Below are positions 1 through 7,923 of a stretch of DNA of 47,602 nucleotides, in pieces; within the stretch, counting starts at the first letter, position 1, and each line of letters opens with the position of its first letter. The stretch comes from JAYZAP01 sp964645285 (lineage in GTDB: Bacteria > Pseudomonadota > Alphaproteobacteria > JAAXGF01). The stretch is from NCBI GenBank assembly GCA_964645285.1, contig CAZYDR010000014.1, positions 1-47,602 of the forward strand. The letters run 5' to 3'. The notes beneath the pieces are model-generated. The model ran no database searches. It had not been told where the DNA came from and worked only from the letters and a program-made list of their open reading frames with translations. A program made the position numbers and the translations under genes.

Positions 1-482
1 CCCGCTGCACGCAGCAATATTGGACCAGCCACCGCTTTGCCCGCGAAGTGATCGAAGCGATCTCGGCGGTCATCGATCAGGTCAAGGAAGCCGCCGGTGC
101 AACGGCGATCGATTTGGTGGGTTTTTCGGGTGGCGGCGCGGTGGCGGTACTTGTCGCCGCGCGGCGCACCGATGTGACGAGCATCCGCACCGTCGCGGGA
201 AACCTGGATCATGTGACCTTGCACCGGCGCAAACAGGTGTCGCCCCTGAGCGGTTCGCTGAACGCGGCCGATGTCGCGGCGCAGGTTTCGACAATTCCGC
301 AAATCCATTTTGTCGGCGCGGAAGACGATATTATCGGCGCCTATGTCGCTGAATCCTACCGGAGCCGCGCCGCCGCAAGCAATTGTATCGCCATACAAAC
401 CGTATCCGGCGCCTCCCATGGGGATGGCTGGGAGTATATGTGGCCCCGCCTTCTTGCCGCGCAATTGCCAAACTGCAATTAA
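1..482 (+). CDS. alpha/beta hydrolase, 5' end missing
   Basis: The reading frame is open from position 3 of the window to a TAA at 480-482, so the true start lies upstream. The central part carries the nucleophile-elbow sequence GFSGGG (Ser flanked by glycines), preceded by a helix and a short hydrophobic strand as in alpha/beta hydrolases. A plausible catalytic Asp sits in the segment FVGAEDDIIG and a plausible His in SGASHGDGW near the C-terminus, so the triad order Ser-Asp-His is preserved. The substrate cannot be read from the fragment; it could be a lipase, esterase or lipoprotein-associated hydrolase. The next gene follows about 220 bp downstream on the same strand. Confidence 0.75.
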   Translation, partial: RCTQQYWTSHRFAREVIEAISAVIDQVKEAAGATAIDLVGFSGGGAVAVLVAARRTDVTSIRTVAGNLDHVTLHRRKQVSPLSGSLNAADVAAQVSTIPQIHFVGAEDDIIGAYVAESYRSRAAASNCIAIQTVSGASHGDGWEYMWPRLLAAQLPNCN

Positions 483-704
483 GCCGCGCTTTTTGCGCCA
501 GTCTGGCCTGATGCATCGTATGATGAGTCCCAATCTATTGCTCGATTATCGGCCTCTTCGTCGCGGTCGCCAAAATACACATGAAAATGCGTTCGGTAAT
601 AACATGCGGCTATAGGGACACGGGTGCCTTCCGGGGCTGTCGCGTCCGCGATATGCGACGCGGCAACAACGCCTCGCCCGTCCCGGGCGGCGGACGATAG
701 CGCC

Positions 705-1268
705 GTGGCGGGATTTTACCTCAGCAAGATCGTTGCCCTGCTTGTTCTGCCGCCGGGCAGCGCCACACTTCTAATTCTCCTTGGCCTCTGCCTGTTGCGG
801 CGCTTTCGCAGGTTCGCGCTCTCTGTGATGGCGTTCGGTTTGCTGCTTCTCTATGTGAGCAGCATGCCGCTCGTGGCAAAGGCCCTATGGCCGCGCGCCG
901 ATGATGCGCAAGCCTTGGTTTCTCAAACGGATTTGCATTCCGCCGCCGCGATCGTGGTTCTGGGTGCCGGGCTATACGCCGCGGCACCCGAATATGGCGG
1001 GGATACCGTCAGCGGGGAGGGCTTGGAACGGATCCGCTATGGCGCCTATTCGCATCGCCTGTCGGGCAAGCCGCTGCTTGTTACCGGCGGGCGGCCCCGG
1101 CAGACCGTTCTCTCGGAAGCGGCGGCGATAAAAAATACCTTCGATCAGGAGTTCGGCGTTGCCGTACGCTGGCTGGAGGAGCGCGCGCGAAACACACGCG
1201 AGAACACCACCTATAGTCGCGAGATCCTGGCCGCCGAAGTCAATGCCACGTCGCTGGCGAACGCATGA
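705..1268 (+). CDS. YdcF/ElyC-like DUF218 protein, 3' truncated
   Basis: The N-terminus has two hydrophobic segments (starting FYLSKIVALLVLPPGS and then LLILLGLCLL / MAFGLLLLYVS), followed by a DUF218 domain beginning AAIVVLGAGL and including LLVTGG and an NTRENTTYS stretch equivalent to the family's NTxEN motif. I chose GTG at 705 because it places the first membrane helix at the N-terminus as in ElyC-type proteins; GTG at 624 would add 27 non-hydrophobic residues. In the family the NTxEN motif is followed by roughly 60 more residues, including a VTxxxHMxRA strand. Here the frame ends only about 15 residues later, exactly where base composition changes. I infer a 3' truncation. ElyC-type proteins act in envelope polysaccharide metabolism, but this copy is probably non-functional. 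Confidence 0.6.
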   Translation: MAGFYLSKIVALLVLPPGSATLLILLGLCLLRRFRRFALSVMAFGLLLLYVSSMPLVAKALWPRADDAQALVSQTDLHSAAAIVVLGAGLYAAAPEYGGDTVSGEGLERIRYGAYSHRLSGKPLLVTGGRPRQTVLSEAAAIKNTFDQEFGVAVRWLEERARNTRENTTYSREILAAEVNATSLANA

Positions 1269-1530
1269 ATTGCCGCCCTGTCCATATTCAGGCGGTGTGA
1301 TGTTCGGGTCGGGTCAGGTAAAGCTGTCGGAGCCAACCTTTATTTGAATCTGATTCGCCGCCGACAACGGACCTCAATATTGGCAACCCGAATATTGTGC
1401 GAAGCTATGGCTGAATCTTGGCGCTGGGGGCTGAAGGTGGCGCCAATATTCCCCAAAACCGAAGCACCGCAGGAGCCATACTACCAATCAAATTAGGCAC
1501 ATGGCTTTATGCGATTGTTATTCTGTGATC
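1269..1530. other. gene-free, AT-richer stretch between truncated genes
   Basis: No open frame with family resemblance is visible in these 262 bp. Base composition is visibly more AT-rich than the flanking genome. A perfect 9-bp inverted repeat (AATATTGGC at 1376-1384 and GCCAATATT at 1442-1450) is present; its role is unknown. The stretch lies between the cut-off DUF218 gene and the C-terminus of the HlyD fragment and appears to belong to the same foreign or rearranged segment. Confidence 0.5.
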
Positions 1531-2430
1531 TCAGTCTTCTCTAAATGCGCGATTAAAACTGTCTAAAATTGGGCTAATGATTACATCAAGTGCCATGCGC
1601 GTACCCGTCGCTATCATCACTTCAGCCTGCATTCCAGGTTGAAGCTTCGCTCCCTGCAACGCTTCAAAAATATCCTTCTCCTCCAACATTATCCGCGCCA
1701 CATAATAACCGACACCCGTACGTTCGTCATTGAGCCGGTCCGCGGATACGTAGGTTACGACCCCAGGAATTGGTGTCATGTTTCTTTGGCTAAATGCCGA
1801 AATTCGTACGTGGGCTTCTAGACCCGTGCGCACGACGTCAATATCACCGGGATCAACTCGCGCTTCTATTACCAGAGAATCGTCACTCGGTACGATATCC
1901 AACAGCGGCGCCCCTGGAGCTATGACTCCCCCAAGCGTGTGAACCTGGAGATTTACGATAGTTCCTTCGATGGGTGCACAAACTTCCATCCTGGCCAGTT
2001 TGTCCTCGCTCGCACGAATTCTGTCCGCCAAGTCAAATAGCTCGGCCTTGGTTTTGCTAAGCTGTTGAACAACTTCATTGACCATCGCGGTCCGCAGCTC
2101 AGAGATACGCAATCTAGCCTCGGAAATACTCTGCCTGGCTCGGGCGATTCCAGCCAAATTTTTCCTCCGCCGACCCTCAAGCGCCGCTGCCTCTCGCTCC
2201 AGCGACAACAAGCGAGGGCGCCTTGCCAGGCCCAATTCCACCAACCGCCTAACATCGTCGCTCTCTTCAGCGATGAGCTTGAGCTGCACGTTCTCCGCAG
2301 CAATTTGTCCCTCAAGTCCGGTATGGGTGCGGCTCAGGCCCGTTTTCTCAAGAACCTTGGGCAGCCGAAGTGCCTTCATCGGGCCACTGGTGTACGTGGC
2401 GCTGCGGTGTAATGGTGAAGGGTCTTGCAT
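1531..2430 (-). CDS. HlyD-family type I secretion membrane fusion protein, N-terminally truncated
   Basis: The C-terminal two thirds match periplasmic adaptors of type I secretion systems (HlyD/PrtE type): a long coiled-coil hairpin rich in Glu/Arg/Leu (LLSLEREAAALEGRRRK region), then the lipoyl/barrel boundary APIEGTIVNLQVHTLGGVI, a strand with PLLDIVPSDD, the signature VTYVSADRLNDERTG, and the terminal PGMQAEVMIATGTRMAL. Full-length family members are about 430 residues and start with a cytoplasmic tail, one membrane helix and the first half of the lipoyl domain; all of these are absent. The first residues (up to about residue 30) read into the neighbouring oxidoreductase sequence, so the listed start at 2430 is unlikely to be native. 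No partner ABC transporter or outer-membrane TolC gene is nearby. Codon use is AT-richer than in neighbours, suggesting transfer or a misjoin. Probably a remnant. Confidence 0.75.
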   Translation of the reverse strand: MQDPSPLHRSATYTSGPMKALRLPKVLEKTGLSRTHTGLEGQIAAENVQLKLIAEESDDVRRLVELGLARRPRLLSLEREAAALEGRRRKNLAGIARARQSISEARLRISELRTAMVNEVVQQLSKTKAELFDLADRIRASEDKLARMEVCAPIEGTIVNLQVHTLGGVIAPGAPLLDIVPSDDSLVIEARVDPGDIDVVRTGLEAHVRISAFSQRNMTPIPGVVTYVSADRLNDERTGVGYYVARIMLEEKDIFEALQGAKLQPGMQAEVMIATGTRMALDVIISPILDSFNRAFRED

Positions 2431-2926
2431 GGGTCTCGACCCTGCCCGTGGCGGGCTCGTCGGTCAGGCGGCCGGGCCGGACAATGGTGTAGTCCAGCCC
2501 GCTTGCCCGCAATACCCCGTCGGCCTTTGACTTGGCGAAAAGATAGGCGCGCATCGACTCCGAGTCGTCGTCGTAGGACTCCGGATTCTCGGCGTTGATT
2601 GCACTCAGCATGACGTAGCGCCGCGCCCCATGGGCCTTGGCGGCGTCGATCAGCCTGACGGCGCCGGCGTGATCGACGGATTTCTTGCGCGCCGTCCCAC
2701 TGCCAGCGCCGGCGCCGGCGGCAAACATAATGACGTCGCAGCCCTTGGCCGCGTGGGCGCAGTCAGCCTCAAGGTCGGCGATCAGTGGTTCGCCGCCCAG
2801 GGCCGCGCCAGCCGGCGCCTGGGCCGGGTCGCGCACCATGGCTCTGACGGTGTGGCCGCCTTGCGCGAGCAGCGGTATGAGTAGTTGCCCCGTGACGCCG
2901 TGGGATCCAGCGACGAGAATGATCAT
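2348..2926 (-). CDS. atypical SDR / NAD(P)-binding oxidoreductase, 3' truncated
   Basis: The protein starts MIILVAGSHGVTGQ, a Rossmann-fold glycine motif of the atypical SDR (NmrA/HSCARG or YwnB-like) group, followed by AMVRDP (NADP-phosphate region), a VIMFAAGAG strand and RYVMLSAIN with the later segment DYTIVRPGRLTDEP that is diagnostic for this group. Family members run to about 210 residues and end with a strand/helix containing a Ser-Arg-Ala-Asp-Val type stretch. Here homology stops after the TDEP..GR segment (about residue 165) and the last 25-30 residues come from DNA shared with the HlyD fragment. The start at 2926 lies 110 bp from the next gene. Function cannot be specified beyond a probable NAD(P)-linked reductase; it is likely damaged. 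Confidence 0.65.
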   Translation of the reverse strand: MIILVAGSHGVTGQLLIPLLAQGGHTVRAMVRDPAQAPAGAALGGEPLIADLEADCAHAAKGCDVIMFAAGAGAGSGTARKKSVDHAGAVRLIDAAKAHGARRYVMLSAINAENPESYDDDSESMRAYLFAKSKADGVLRASGLDYTIVRPGRLTDEPATGRVETHARPFTITPQRHVHQWPDEGTSAAQGS

Positions 2927-3036
2927 GGCCTAGCCTCCGCGATAAAACAGGAGATCCTATATGGTTTTTCCCAAGCGCCGACAATGCTAGCACGTGAGCC
3001 ATCAGGCGACCAATTTGGCTCCCGCATTCCCCCGAA

Positions 3037-3930
3037 TTATGCGGTGACCCCATGGGCGGCGAGGAAGCCGAGCAGGGACTCGCGGTAGGCTTGCGGCTCT
3101 TCATAGAACGGCATGTGGGAGCTGTTGGGGAAGACTTTGACCGTGGCGTCGGGCAGGGCGTTCTTCATGCGCATGGCGCAGGCCGGGGTGATCTCGTCGT
3201 GGTGGCCCACGGTGATCAGGGTCGGGCAGGTGATGGCGTGCATGTCCGGGATGCGGTTCCAGTCCTTCAGGTTGCCCGTATAGAGAAATTCGTTGGGTCC
3301 CTGCATGACCCCGTAGATGCCCTGGTTCCAGCCCTCCAGGGACCGCATCACCGGCGCCGGCCATTCCGTAAGCCGACAGACATGGCGGTAGTTGAGCAGG
3401 GTGATCGCCGCTTCGTACTCAGGATGATCAATCGTTCCGTCGGCCTCATGGCGCTGCATCATGGCGACGGTCTCGGCGCCCAGGGCGGCACGGTGGCGGT
3501 CGAGTTCGCGGGTCAGGTGGGGCATGTCGCCGCAAGTGTTCGAGAGAATGGCAGTGGCCAGGTTGTCCGGATAGGTGATGCCGTATTCGATGGTCAGCCA
3601 GCCGCCCCACGACTGGCCCAGCATATGGACTTGGCCCAGCCCCAGGGCCTGGCGCACAGTCTCGACCTCCTCCACATAGCGGGTGATGGTCCACAGGGAG
3701 TCGTTATCGGGCTTATCGGAGGCACCGCAGCCGAGCTGGTCGAAGGCGACCACGCGATAGCCGGCGTCGGCCAGGGGCGCGTGGGACTCGCGCAGGTAAT
3801 CGCAGGGCAGGCCGGGCCCGCCGTTGAGGCAGAGCAGCACATCGTCGCCCGAGCCGAAGCTGTAGACCACTACCTTATAGCCATCGACCGTGACCTCGAT
3901 GGTCTCGTCGGGCTCGCGTTTCTCCCACAT
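3037..3930 (-). CDS. proline iminopeptidase-type alpha/beta hydrolase
   Basis: This 297-residue protein has the features of the proline iminopeptidase / L-amino acid amidase family (serine peptidase family S33): the oxyanion region LNGGPGLPCDYL near residues 35-46, the FDQLGCGASDKP loop, and the nucleophile elbow GQSWGG around residue 107. Candidate acid and base are Asp in TVGHHDEITP and His in PNSSHMPFYEEP near the C-terminus. Length is normal for the family. Such enzymes release N-terminal residues from short peptides or hydrolyse amino acid amides in the cytoplasm or periplasm; no signal peptide is visible. It is transcribed away from the UbiD gene with a divergent gap of about 160 bp. 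Confidence 0.85.
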   Translation of the reverse strand: MWEKREPDETIEVTVDGYKVVVYSFGSGDDVLLCLNGGPGLPCDYLRESHAPLADAGYRVVAFDQLGCGASDKPDNDSLWTITRYVEEVETVRQALGLGQVHMLGQSWGGWLTIEYGITYPDNLATAILSNTCGDMPHLTRELDRHRAALGAETVAMMQRHEADGTIDHPEYEAAITLLNYRHVCRLTEWPAPVMRSLEGWNQGIYGVMQGPNEFLYTGNLKDWNRIPDMHAITCPTLITVGHHDEITPACAMRMKNALPDATVKVFPNSSHMPFYEEPQAYRESLLGFLAAHGVTA

Positions 3931-4092
3931 ATTCCGGTCTCCAGTTTGTCCTGGACAGCTTGAGAGGCGAGCATGAGTGGGCCGGACTGTGCCGTCAACA
4001 TCAGGCTATCGGCCGGGTGCAACATATTGCTAGGCTTGTTCGAAATCTCGTTCCCTCACCAGTATTCCCGAGGAAGAAGGATAAGTTGCACC

Positions 4093-5505
4093 ATGGCCAA
4101 GGATCTCAGGCAATTTCTCGCAATGGCAAAAAGCGCCGGCCCGGATTTCTACGTCGAGTCCAGGAAACCCCTGGACAGTCAGTTCGAGGTCGGCGTTCTC
4201 CAGCAGAAACTGGCCAGGGAGAGCCGTTTTCCGGTGGTTTACTGTCCCGAAATCAAAGGCCATGAGATGCCTCTGGTCGCCAATGTATTCGGTGGTTACG
4301 ACCTTATCGGGCTGGCTCTCGACCTGACACCGGAAATGCTCGAGGCCAGGGGGAGGGGCGAAGTCCGGCGCGAGTTCACCGCCAGGCGGGATCAACGCAT
4401 CGCGCCGCGCGAGATTCCCCCATCGGAAACGCCGGTCCAAGAAGTGGTGCTGCGCGGCCGGGACGCCGATCTCAACCTGTTGCCGATCACCGCCCATGGC
4501 GAGCACGACTCCGGTAAATACATAACCGCCGGCATGACGGTGATCAAAGATCCCGATACGGGAATTTCGAACGTCGGGATTTACCGCCATGAACTGAAGG
4601 GGCGAGACAGGCTGGGGTGCTCATTTATTCCCGGGAAGCACGGCGCCCAGATCGCCACGCGTTACGCCGCGCGGGGCGAGAGAATGGAAGTGGTGACGGT
4701 GATCGGCCACCACCCGGCGACGGCGTTGGCCTCGGTCATGTCGGGCCCGATGGAAATGAATGAGTTGGAAGCCATGGGCGGACTGCTGGGTGAGCCGCTG
4801 GAGGTAACCCCTGGGGTCACCGTGAACCTGCCGGTTCCGGCCCGGGCCGAAATCGCCATCGAGGGCATCATCGAGCCGAACGAGAGCAGCAGCGACGGCC
4901 CGTTCGGCGAATTCCTCGGCTACTACGGCGCCGGCGGCCCGTGCCACGTCATCCAGGTCAAGGCCATTACCATGCGCCGTGATGCCATCTACCACGACCT
5001 CATGCCGTCACATCAGGAACACAATCTGGTCGGCACGGTGGATCATGAGGCCGACATCTGTGAGCGGGTTCGCAGCGTCGTGCCGTCGGTCACGGCGGTT
5101 CACTTCGGTCCCGACGGGCGCTGCGGCAAGCCCTTCGTCTACATCGCCATCGACAAACGTTCGCCGGGCCAAGGCCGGCTGGCCGGGCTGGCGGCCCTGG
5201 CCAGCAAGCGATATTTCAAAACCGTAGTCGTGGTTGACGACGACATCGATGTCTTCGACGAGGGCGAAGTCATGTGGGCCATCGGCACCCGGGCCCGGTG
5301 GGACCGGGACAGCACGGTTCTCCCGCAATTGCCGACCTCGACCATGAACCCGCTGGGGCTTGATGAAAGCGGCACCCGGCAAGGATCGCTCGATGCCAAG
5401 ATGCTGATCGACGCCACCAAGCCACTGAATTCAGACTTTCCCGAGAAGGCCGATCCGCCAAAGGCTTTGTCGGACGCCATGGCGCTGTCGGATTATATCG
5501 AGTGA
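4093..5505 (+). CDS. UbiD-family prenyl-FMN-dependent decarboxylase
   Basis: The 470-residue protein belongs to the UbiD/Fdc1 family of reversible decarboxylases that use prenylated FMN. Recognisable blocks are the N-terminal LRQFLAMAKSAGPDFY, the central GKYITAGMTVIKDPDTG and NVGIYRHELKGRDR (cofactor and metal region), the acidic active-site stretch PNESSSDGPFGEFLGYYG, and DLMPSHQEHNLVG. ATG at 4093 was chosen because it has an AGAAGGA element about 12 nt upstream and begins where family homology begins; an upstream in-frame ATG at 3973 would add 40 unrelated residues. No ubiX-type prenyltransferase gene, needed to make the cofactor, is visible in this window. The natural acid substrate is unknown; aromatic or alpha,beta-unsaturated acids are typical. 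Cytoplasmic. Confidence 0.9.
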   Translation: MAKDLRQFLAMAKSAGPDFYVESRKPLDSQFEVGVLQQKLARESRFPVVYCPEIKGHEMPLVANVFGGYDLIGLALDLTPEMLEARGRGEVRREFTARRDQRIAPREIPPSETPVQEVVLRGRDADLNLLPITAHGEHDSGKYITAGMTVIKDPDTGISNVGIYRHELKGRDRLGCSFIPGKHGAQIATRYAARGERMEVVTVIGHHPATALASVMSGPMEMNELEAMGGLLGEPLEVTPGVTVNLPVPARAEIAIEGIIEPNESSSDGPFGEFLGYYGAGGPCHVIQVKAITMRRDAIYHDLMPSHQEHNLVGTVDHEADICERVRSVVPSVTAVHFGPDGRCGKPFVYIAIDKRSPGQGRLAGLAALASKRYFKTVVVVDDDIDVFDEGEVMWAIGTRARWDRDSTVLPQLPTSTMNPLGLDESGTRQGSLDAKMLIDATKPLNSDFPEKADPPKALSDAMALSDYIE

Positions 5506-5579
5506 CGAGAACTCTTTCATTTGCCTCCGTCCGCCCGGCGGCTTAGCCTCGCGCGCTTAAATTCCAACGGAATCCTGCC

Positions 5580-6602
5580 ATGCATGCCATCTTCTCCGAC
5601 GCCCATCGCCAGCACCAGCCGAACCGCTTCCTGCGGTACGGCGAGTGGGCGCCCTATCCTGAAGTGCCCGAGCGGGCCGAGAACCTGGTCGCCGCCGCCG
5701 CGGCGGCCGGCCTCAACGTAATCGCGCCCGACGACTTCGGTCCGGCCCCGCGCGAGGCGGTACATAGTGCCGAGCATCTCGCGTTCCTCGCCACCGCCCA
5801 CGAGCGCTGGTCGGCCTTCGAAGACGCCAGTGAGTATCTGGTGCCCAACGTCCATCCGGTACGCCACATGACCGGCTATCCCGACAACGTGGTCGCCCAG
5901 GCGGGCTGGCATATTGCCGATCTCGCCTGCCCGGTGGGGCCGGCAAGCTGGCCGGCGGCCTGCGCCGCCGCCAACGTGGCGCTCCACGCCGCCAGCCTGG
6001 TGCTCGAAGGCACCAATAGTTCTTACGGCATCTGCCGGCCGCCGGGACATCATGCCTTCGGCGATCTGTCCGGCGGCTTCTGTCTGCTCAACAACGTGGC
6101 AATCGCCGCCGAGCATATGCGCGGCCAACTGGCGCGGGTCGCCATCCTGGATATCGACGTCCACCACGGCAACGGCACCCAGGGTATCTTCTACGAGCGC
6201 GACGATGTGCTGTTTGTATCAGTCCATGCCGACCCGACCGGCTTCTATCCGTTCTATGCGGGCTATGCCCATGAACGCGGGGCAGGGGCCGGTGAGGACG
6301 CCAACCTCAATTTGCCTCTGGCGCTCGGCAGTGGCGACGAAGCTTTCCTTGGGGCTATTAACGACGGCCTGGCCAAAATCCTAAGCTTCGATCCCGGCGC
6401 CCTGCTGCTGTCCCTCGGTTTCGATGCCTTCCGGGACGATCCGCTGTCCGGGCTCAAGGTTTCGACCGACGGCTTCCGCGCCGCCGGCGCCACCATCGGC
6501 GGGCTCGACCGGCCCATCGTATTGATCCAGGAAGGTGGCTATCAGTGCGATGCCCTGGGCCGCAATCTCACCGCTTTTCTCGAGGGTTTCAATCGTGGCT
6601 GA
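5580..6602 (+). CDS. acetylpolyamine amidohydrolase (class II HDAC fold)
   Basis: The 340-residue protein fits bacterial acetylpolyamine aminohydrolases in length and active site. Reading the sequence gives His157-His158 in RPPGHHAFG, zinc ligands Asp193 and His195 in LDIDVHHGNGTQ, the third zinc ligand Asp282 in SLGFDAFRDDPL, and Tyr321 in IQEGGY. These match the known Mycoplana enzyme with a constant offset of about two residues. The enzyme removes acetyl groups from acetylated polyamines (or other small acetylated amines) in the cytoplasm. It lies 74 bp after the UbiD gene and overlaps the thioesterase gene by 8 bp, so it is probably in one transcript with the genes downstream. The preceding ribosome-binding site is weak (GGA before the ATG). 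Confidence 0.9.
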   Translation: MHAIFSDAHRQHQPNRFLRYGEWAPYPEVPERAENLVAAAAAAGLNVIAPDDFGPAPREAVHSAEHLAFLATAHERWSAFEDASEYLVPNVHPVRHMTGYPDNVVAQAGWHIADLACPVGPASWPAACAAANVALHAASLVLEGTNSSYGICRPPGHHAFGDLSGGFCLLNNVAIAAEHMRGQLARVAILDIDVHHGNGTQGIFYERDDVLFVSVHADPTGFYPFYAGYAHERGAGAGEDANLNLPLALGSGDEAFLGAINDGLAKILSFDPGALLLSLGFDAFRDDPLSGLKVSTDGFRAAGATIGGLDRPIVLIQEGGYQCDALGRNLTAFLEGFNRG

Positions 6603-7035
6603 CGAAGACATTGAATTCGATCTGGGCGACCGCGCGGCCTACCGCTACTGGAACACGCATATTATCCGCTTTGCCGATCTCGATCCGGCGAACCACGTCA
6701 ACAACGTGGCCTATGCGCAATATTTCGAGGCCGGCCGGGTGGAGTTCTGGATCGACGCCGAACGTCATGTGTCGGCGCCCGACAGTGTCGGCGTGATCGC
6801 CAGGCTGACCATCGACTACCGCTCACAGATGAGTTTTCCCGGCGAGGTCGAGGTCGGCACCCGGCTGGTATCCATGGGGCGAAGCTCGACCCATCTTGCC
6901 CAAGGGCTGTTCCGCGACGGCGAATGCGTCGCCACCAGCGTCGGGGTCATGGTACTGGTCGATAAGGTCAGTGGCCGCTCGACCGCCATTCCCGACGACC
7001 TGCGCGCCGCCGTCGTGGCCCTTAGCGACGGCTGA
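6595..7035 (+). CDS. acyl-CoA thioesterase, 4HBT hotdog family
   Basis: The 146-residue product has the hotdog thioesterase signature near its N-terminus: RFADLDPANHVNNVAYAQYF, in which the Asp of DLDPxxHVNN is the usual catalytic acid of 4-hydroxybenzoyl-CoA thioesterase-type enzymes, followed by an IDYRSQMSFPGEVEVGTRL block. I use GTG at 6595, which overlaps the end of the amidohydrolase gene by 8 bp and implies translational coupling; an in-frame upstream start at 6535 would read through the coding end of that gene and adds no conserved residues. It is expected to hydrolyse acyl-CoA thioesters in the cytoplasm; chain or aryl preference cannot be predicted. Confidence 0.85.
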   Translation: MADEDIEFDLGDRAAYRYWNTHIIRFADLDPANHVNNVAYAQYFEAGRVEFWIDAERHVSAPDSVGVIARLTIDYRSQMSFPGEVEVGTRLVSMGRSSTHLAQGLFRDGECVATSVGVMVLVDKVSGRSTAIPDDLRAAVVALSDG

Positions 7036-7053
7036 CGCCGCCATGAAAGGGTT

Positions 7054-7070
7054 GGACGTAAGGGACGTCC
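7054..7070 (+). other. short inverted repeat upstream of dapF
   Basis: GGACGT at 7054-7059 and ACGTCC at 7065-7070 can form a 6-bp stem with a 5-nt loop. It ends 19 bp before the dapF start codon, in the only gap of the thioesterase-dapF-mtaB-ftsY run. It has no following T-tract, so a terminator is unlikely. A modest effect on dapF translation is possible but unproven. Confidence 0.3.
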
Positions 7071-7089
7071 GCGCCATATAAACCGCGTC

Positions 7090-7923
7090 ATGTCTGGACA
7101 GCCGTTCATCAAGATGCAGGGGCTGGGCAACGATTTCGTTGTCCTCGACGCCCGAGCCGCGCCCATCGACCTGGAGCCCGCCTGGCTGCGCGCCGTGGCC
7201 GACCGGCGTACCGGTGTGGGCTGCGATCAGATCATTGTTATTACGGCTCCGGATTCTGGCGACAGCGACGCCCGCATCGCCGTACGCAACGCCGACGGCA
7301 GCTTCGCCGAAGCCTGCGGCAACGGTACCCGCTGCGTCGCCCAATTGCTCATGGCCGAGACCGGGCGCGACCGGGTCGCCATTGTCAGTGACGGCGGCCG
7401 CCACGACTGCACGGTCGCCGGCGGCGGCCTGATTACCGCCGGCATGGGCATGGCCCGGGACAGCTGGGCCGACATTCCGCTGGACCGCGACATCGATACC
7501 CTGGTGGTCGATGTGGGTGAGCCCGATCTTGGCCCGGCTGTAGCGGTCAACGTCGGCAATCCCCACGCGGTGTTCTTCGTGTCCGACGCCGAGGCCGTGG
7601 ATCTGGAATGGTTCGGCCCGCGTATCGAGCACAGCGCCCGCTTCCCCCAACGCACCAACGTGGAAATGGCGACCATCACCGGCACCGACGAAATCCGCCT
7701 GCGGGTGTGGGAGCGCGGCGTCGGCATCACCCGGGCCTGCGGCACCGGGGCCTGCGCTACGGCGGTGGCGGCGGCTCGGCGCGGTCTTGCGGGACGCATC
7801 TCGACCATTACGCTCGACGGCGGTGAGTTGTGTATCGAGTGGCGCGACGACGGCCATGTGCTCATGACCGGCCCGGCGGCGGAGAGCTTTCGCGGCATTC
7901 TGCCCGACAGTTTGACATCATGA
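7090..7923 (+). CDS. dapF: diaminopimelate epimerase
   Basis: Converts LL-diaminopimelate to meso-diaminopimelate, the precursor of lysine and of peptidoglycan cross-links. The 277-residue protein starts with the family's KMQGLGNDFVVLD and contains both catalytic cysteines in their motifs: Cys76 in AEACGNGTRC and Cys217 in TRACGTGACATAV, which act as a two-base racemisation pair without cofactor. Length and motif spacing are normal. Its TGA stop overlaps the ATG of mtaB by 4 bp (ATGA), so the two are translationally coupled. Pairing of dapF with mtaB and ftsY is common in alphaproteobacteria. Confidence 0.97.
   Translation: MSGQPFIKMQGLGNDFVVLDARAAPIDLEPAWLRAVADRRTGVGCDQIIVITAPDSGDSDARIAVRNADGSFAEACGNGTRCVAQLLMAETGRDRVAIVSDGGRHDCTVAGGGLITAGMGMARDSWADIPLDRDIDTLVVDVGEPDLGPAVAVNVGNPHAVFFVSDAEAVDLEWFGPRIEHSARFPQRTNVEMATITGTDEIRLRVWERGVGITRACGTGACATAVAAARRGLAGRISTITLDGGELCIEWRDDGHVLMTGPAAESFRGILPDSLTS

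Noticed and set aside
3052..3963. 303-codon plus-strand frame
   Set aside because: It lies antisense to the proline iminopeptidase-type hydrolase and has no recognisable motifs.
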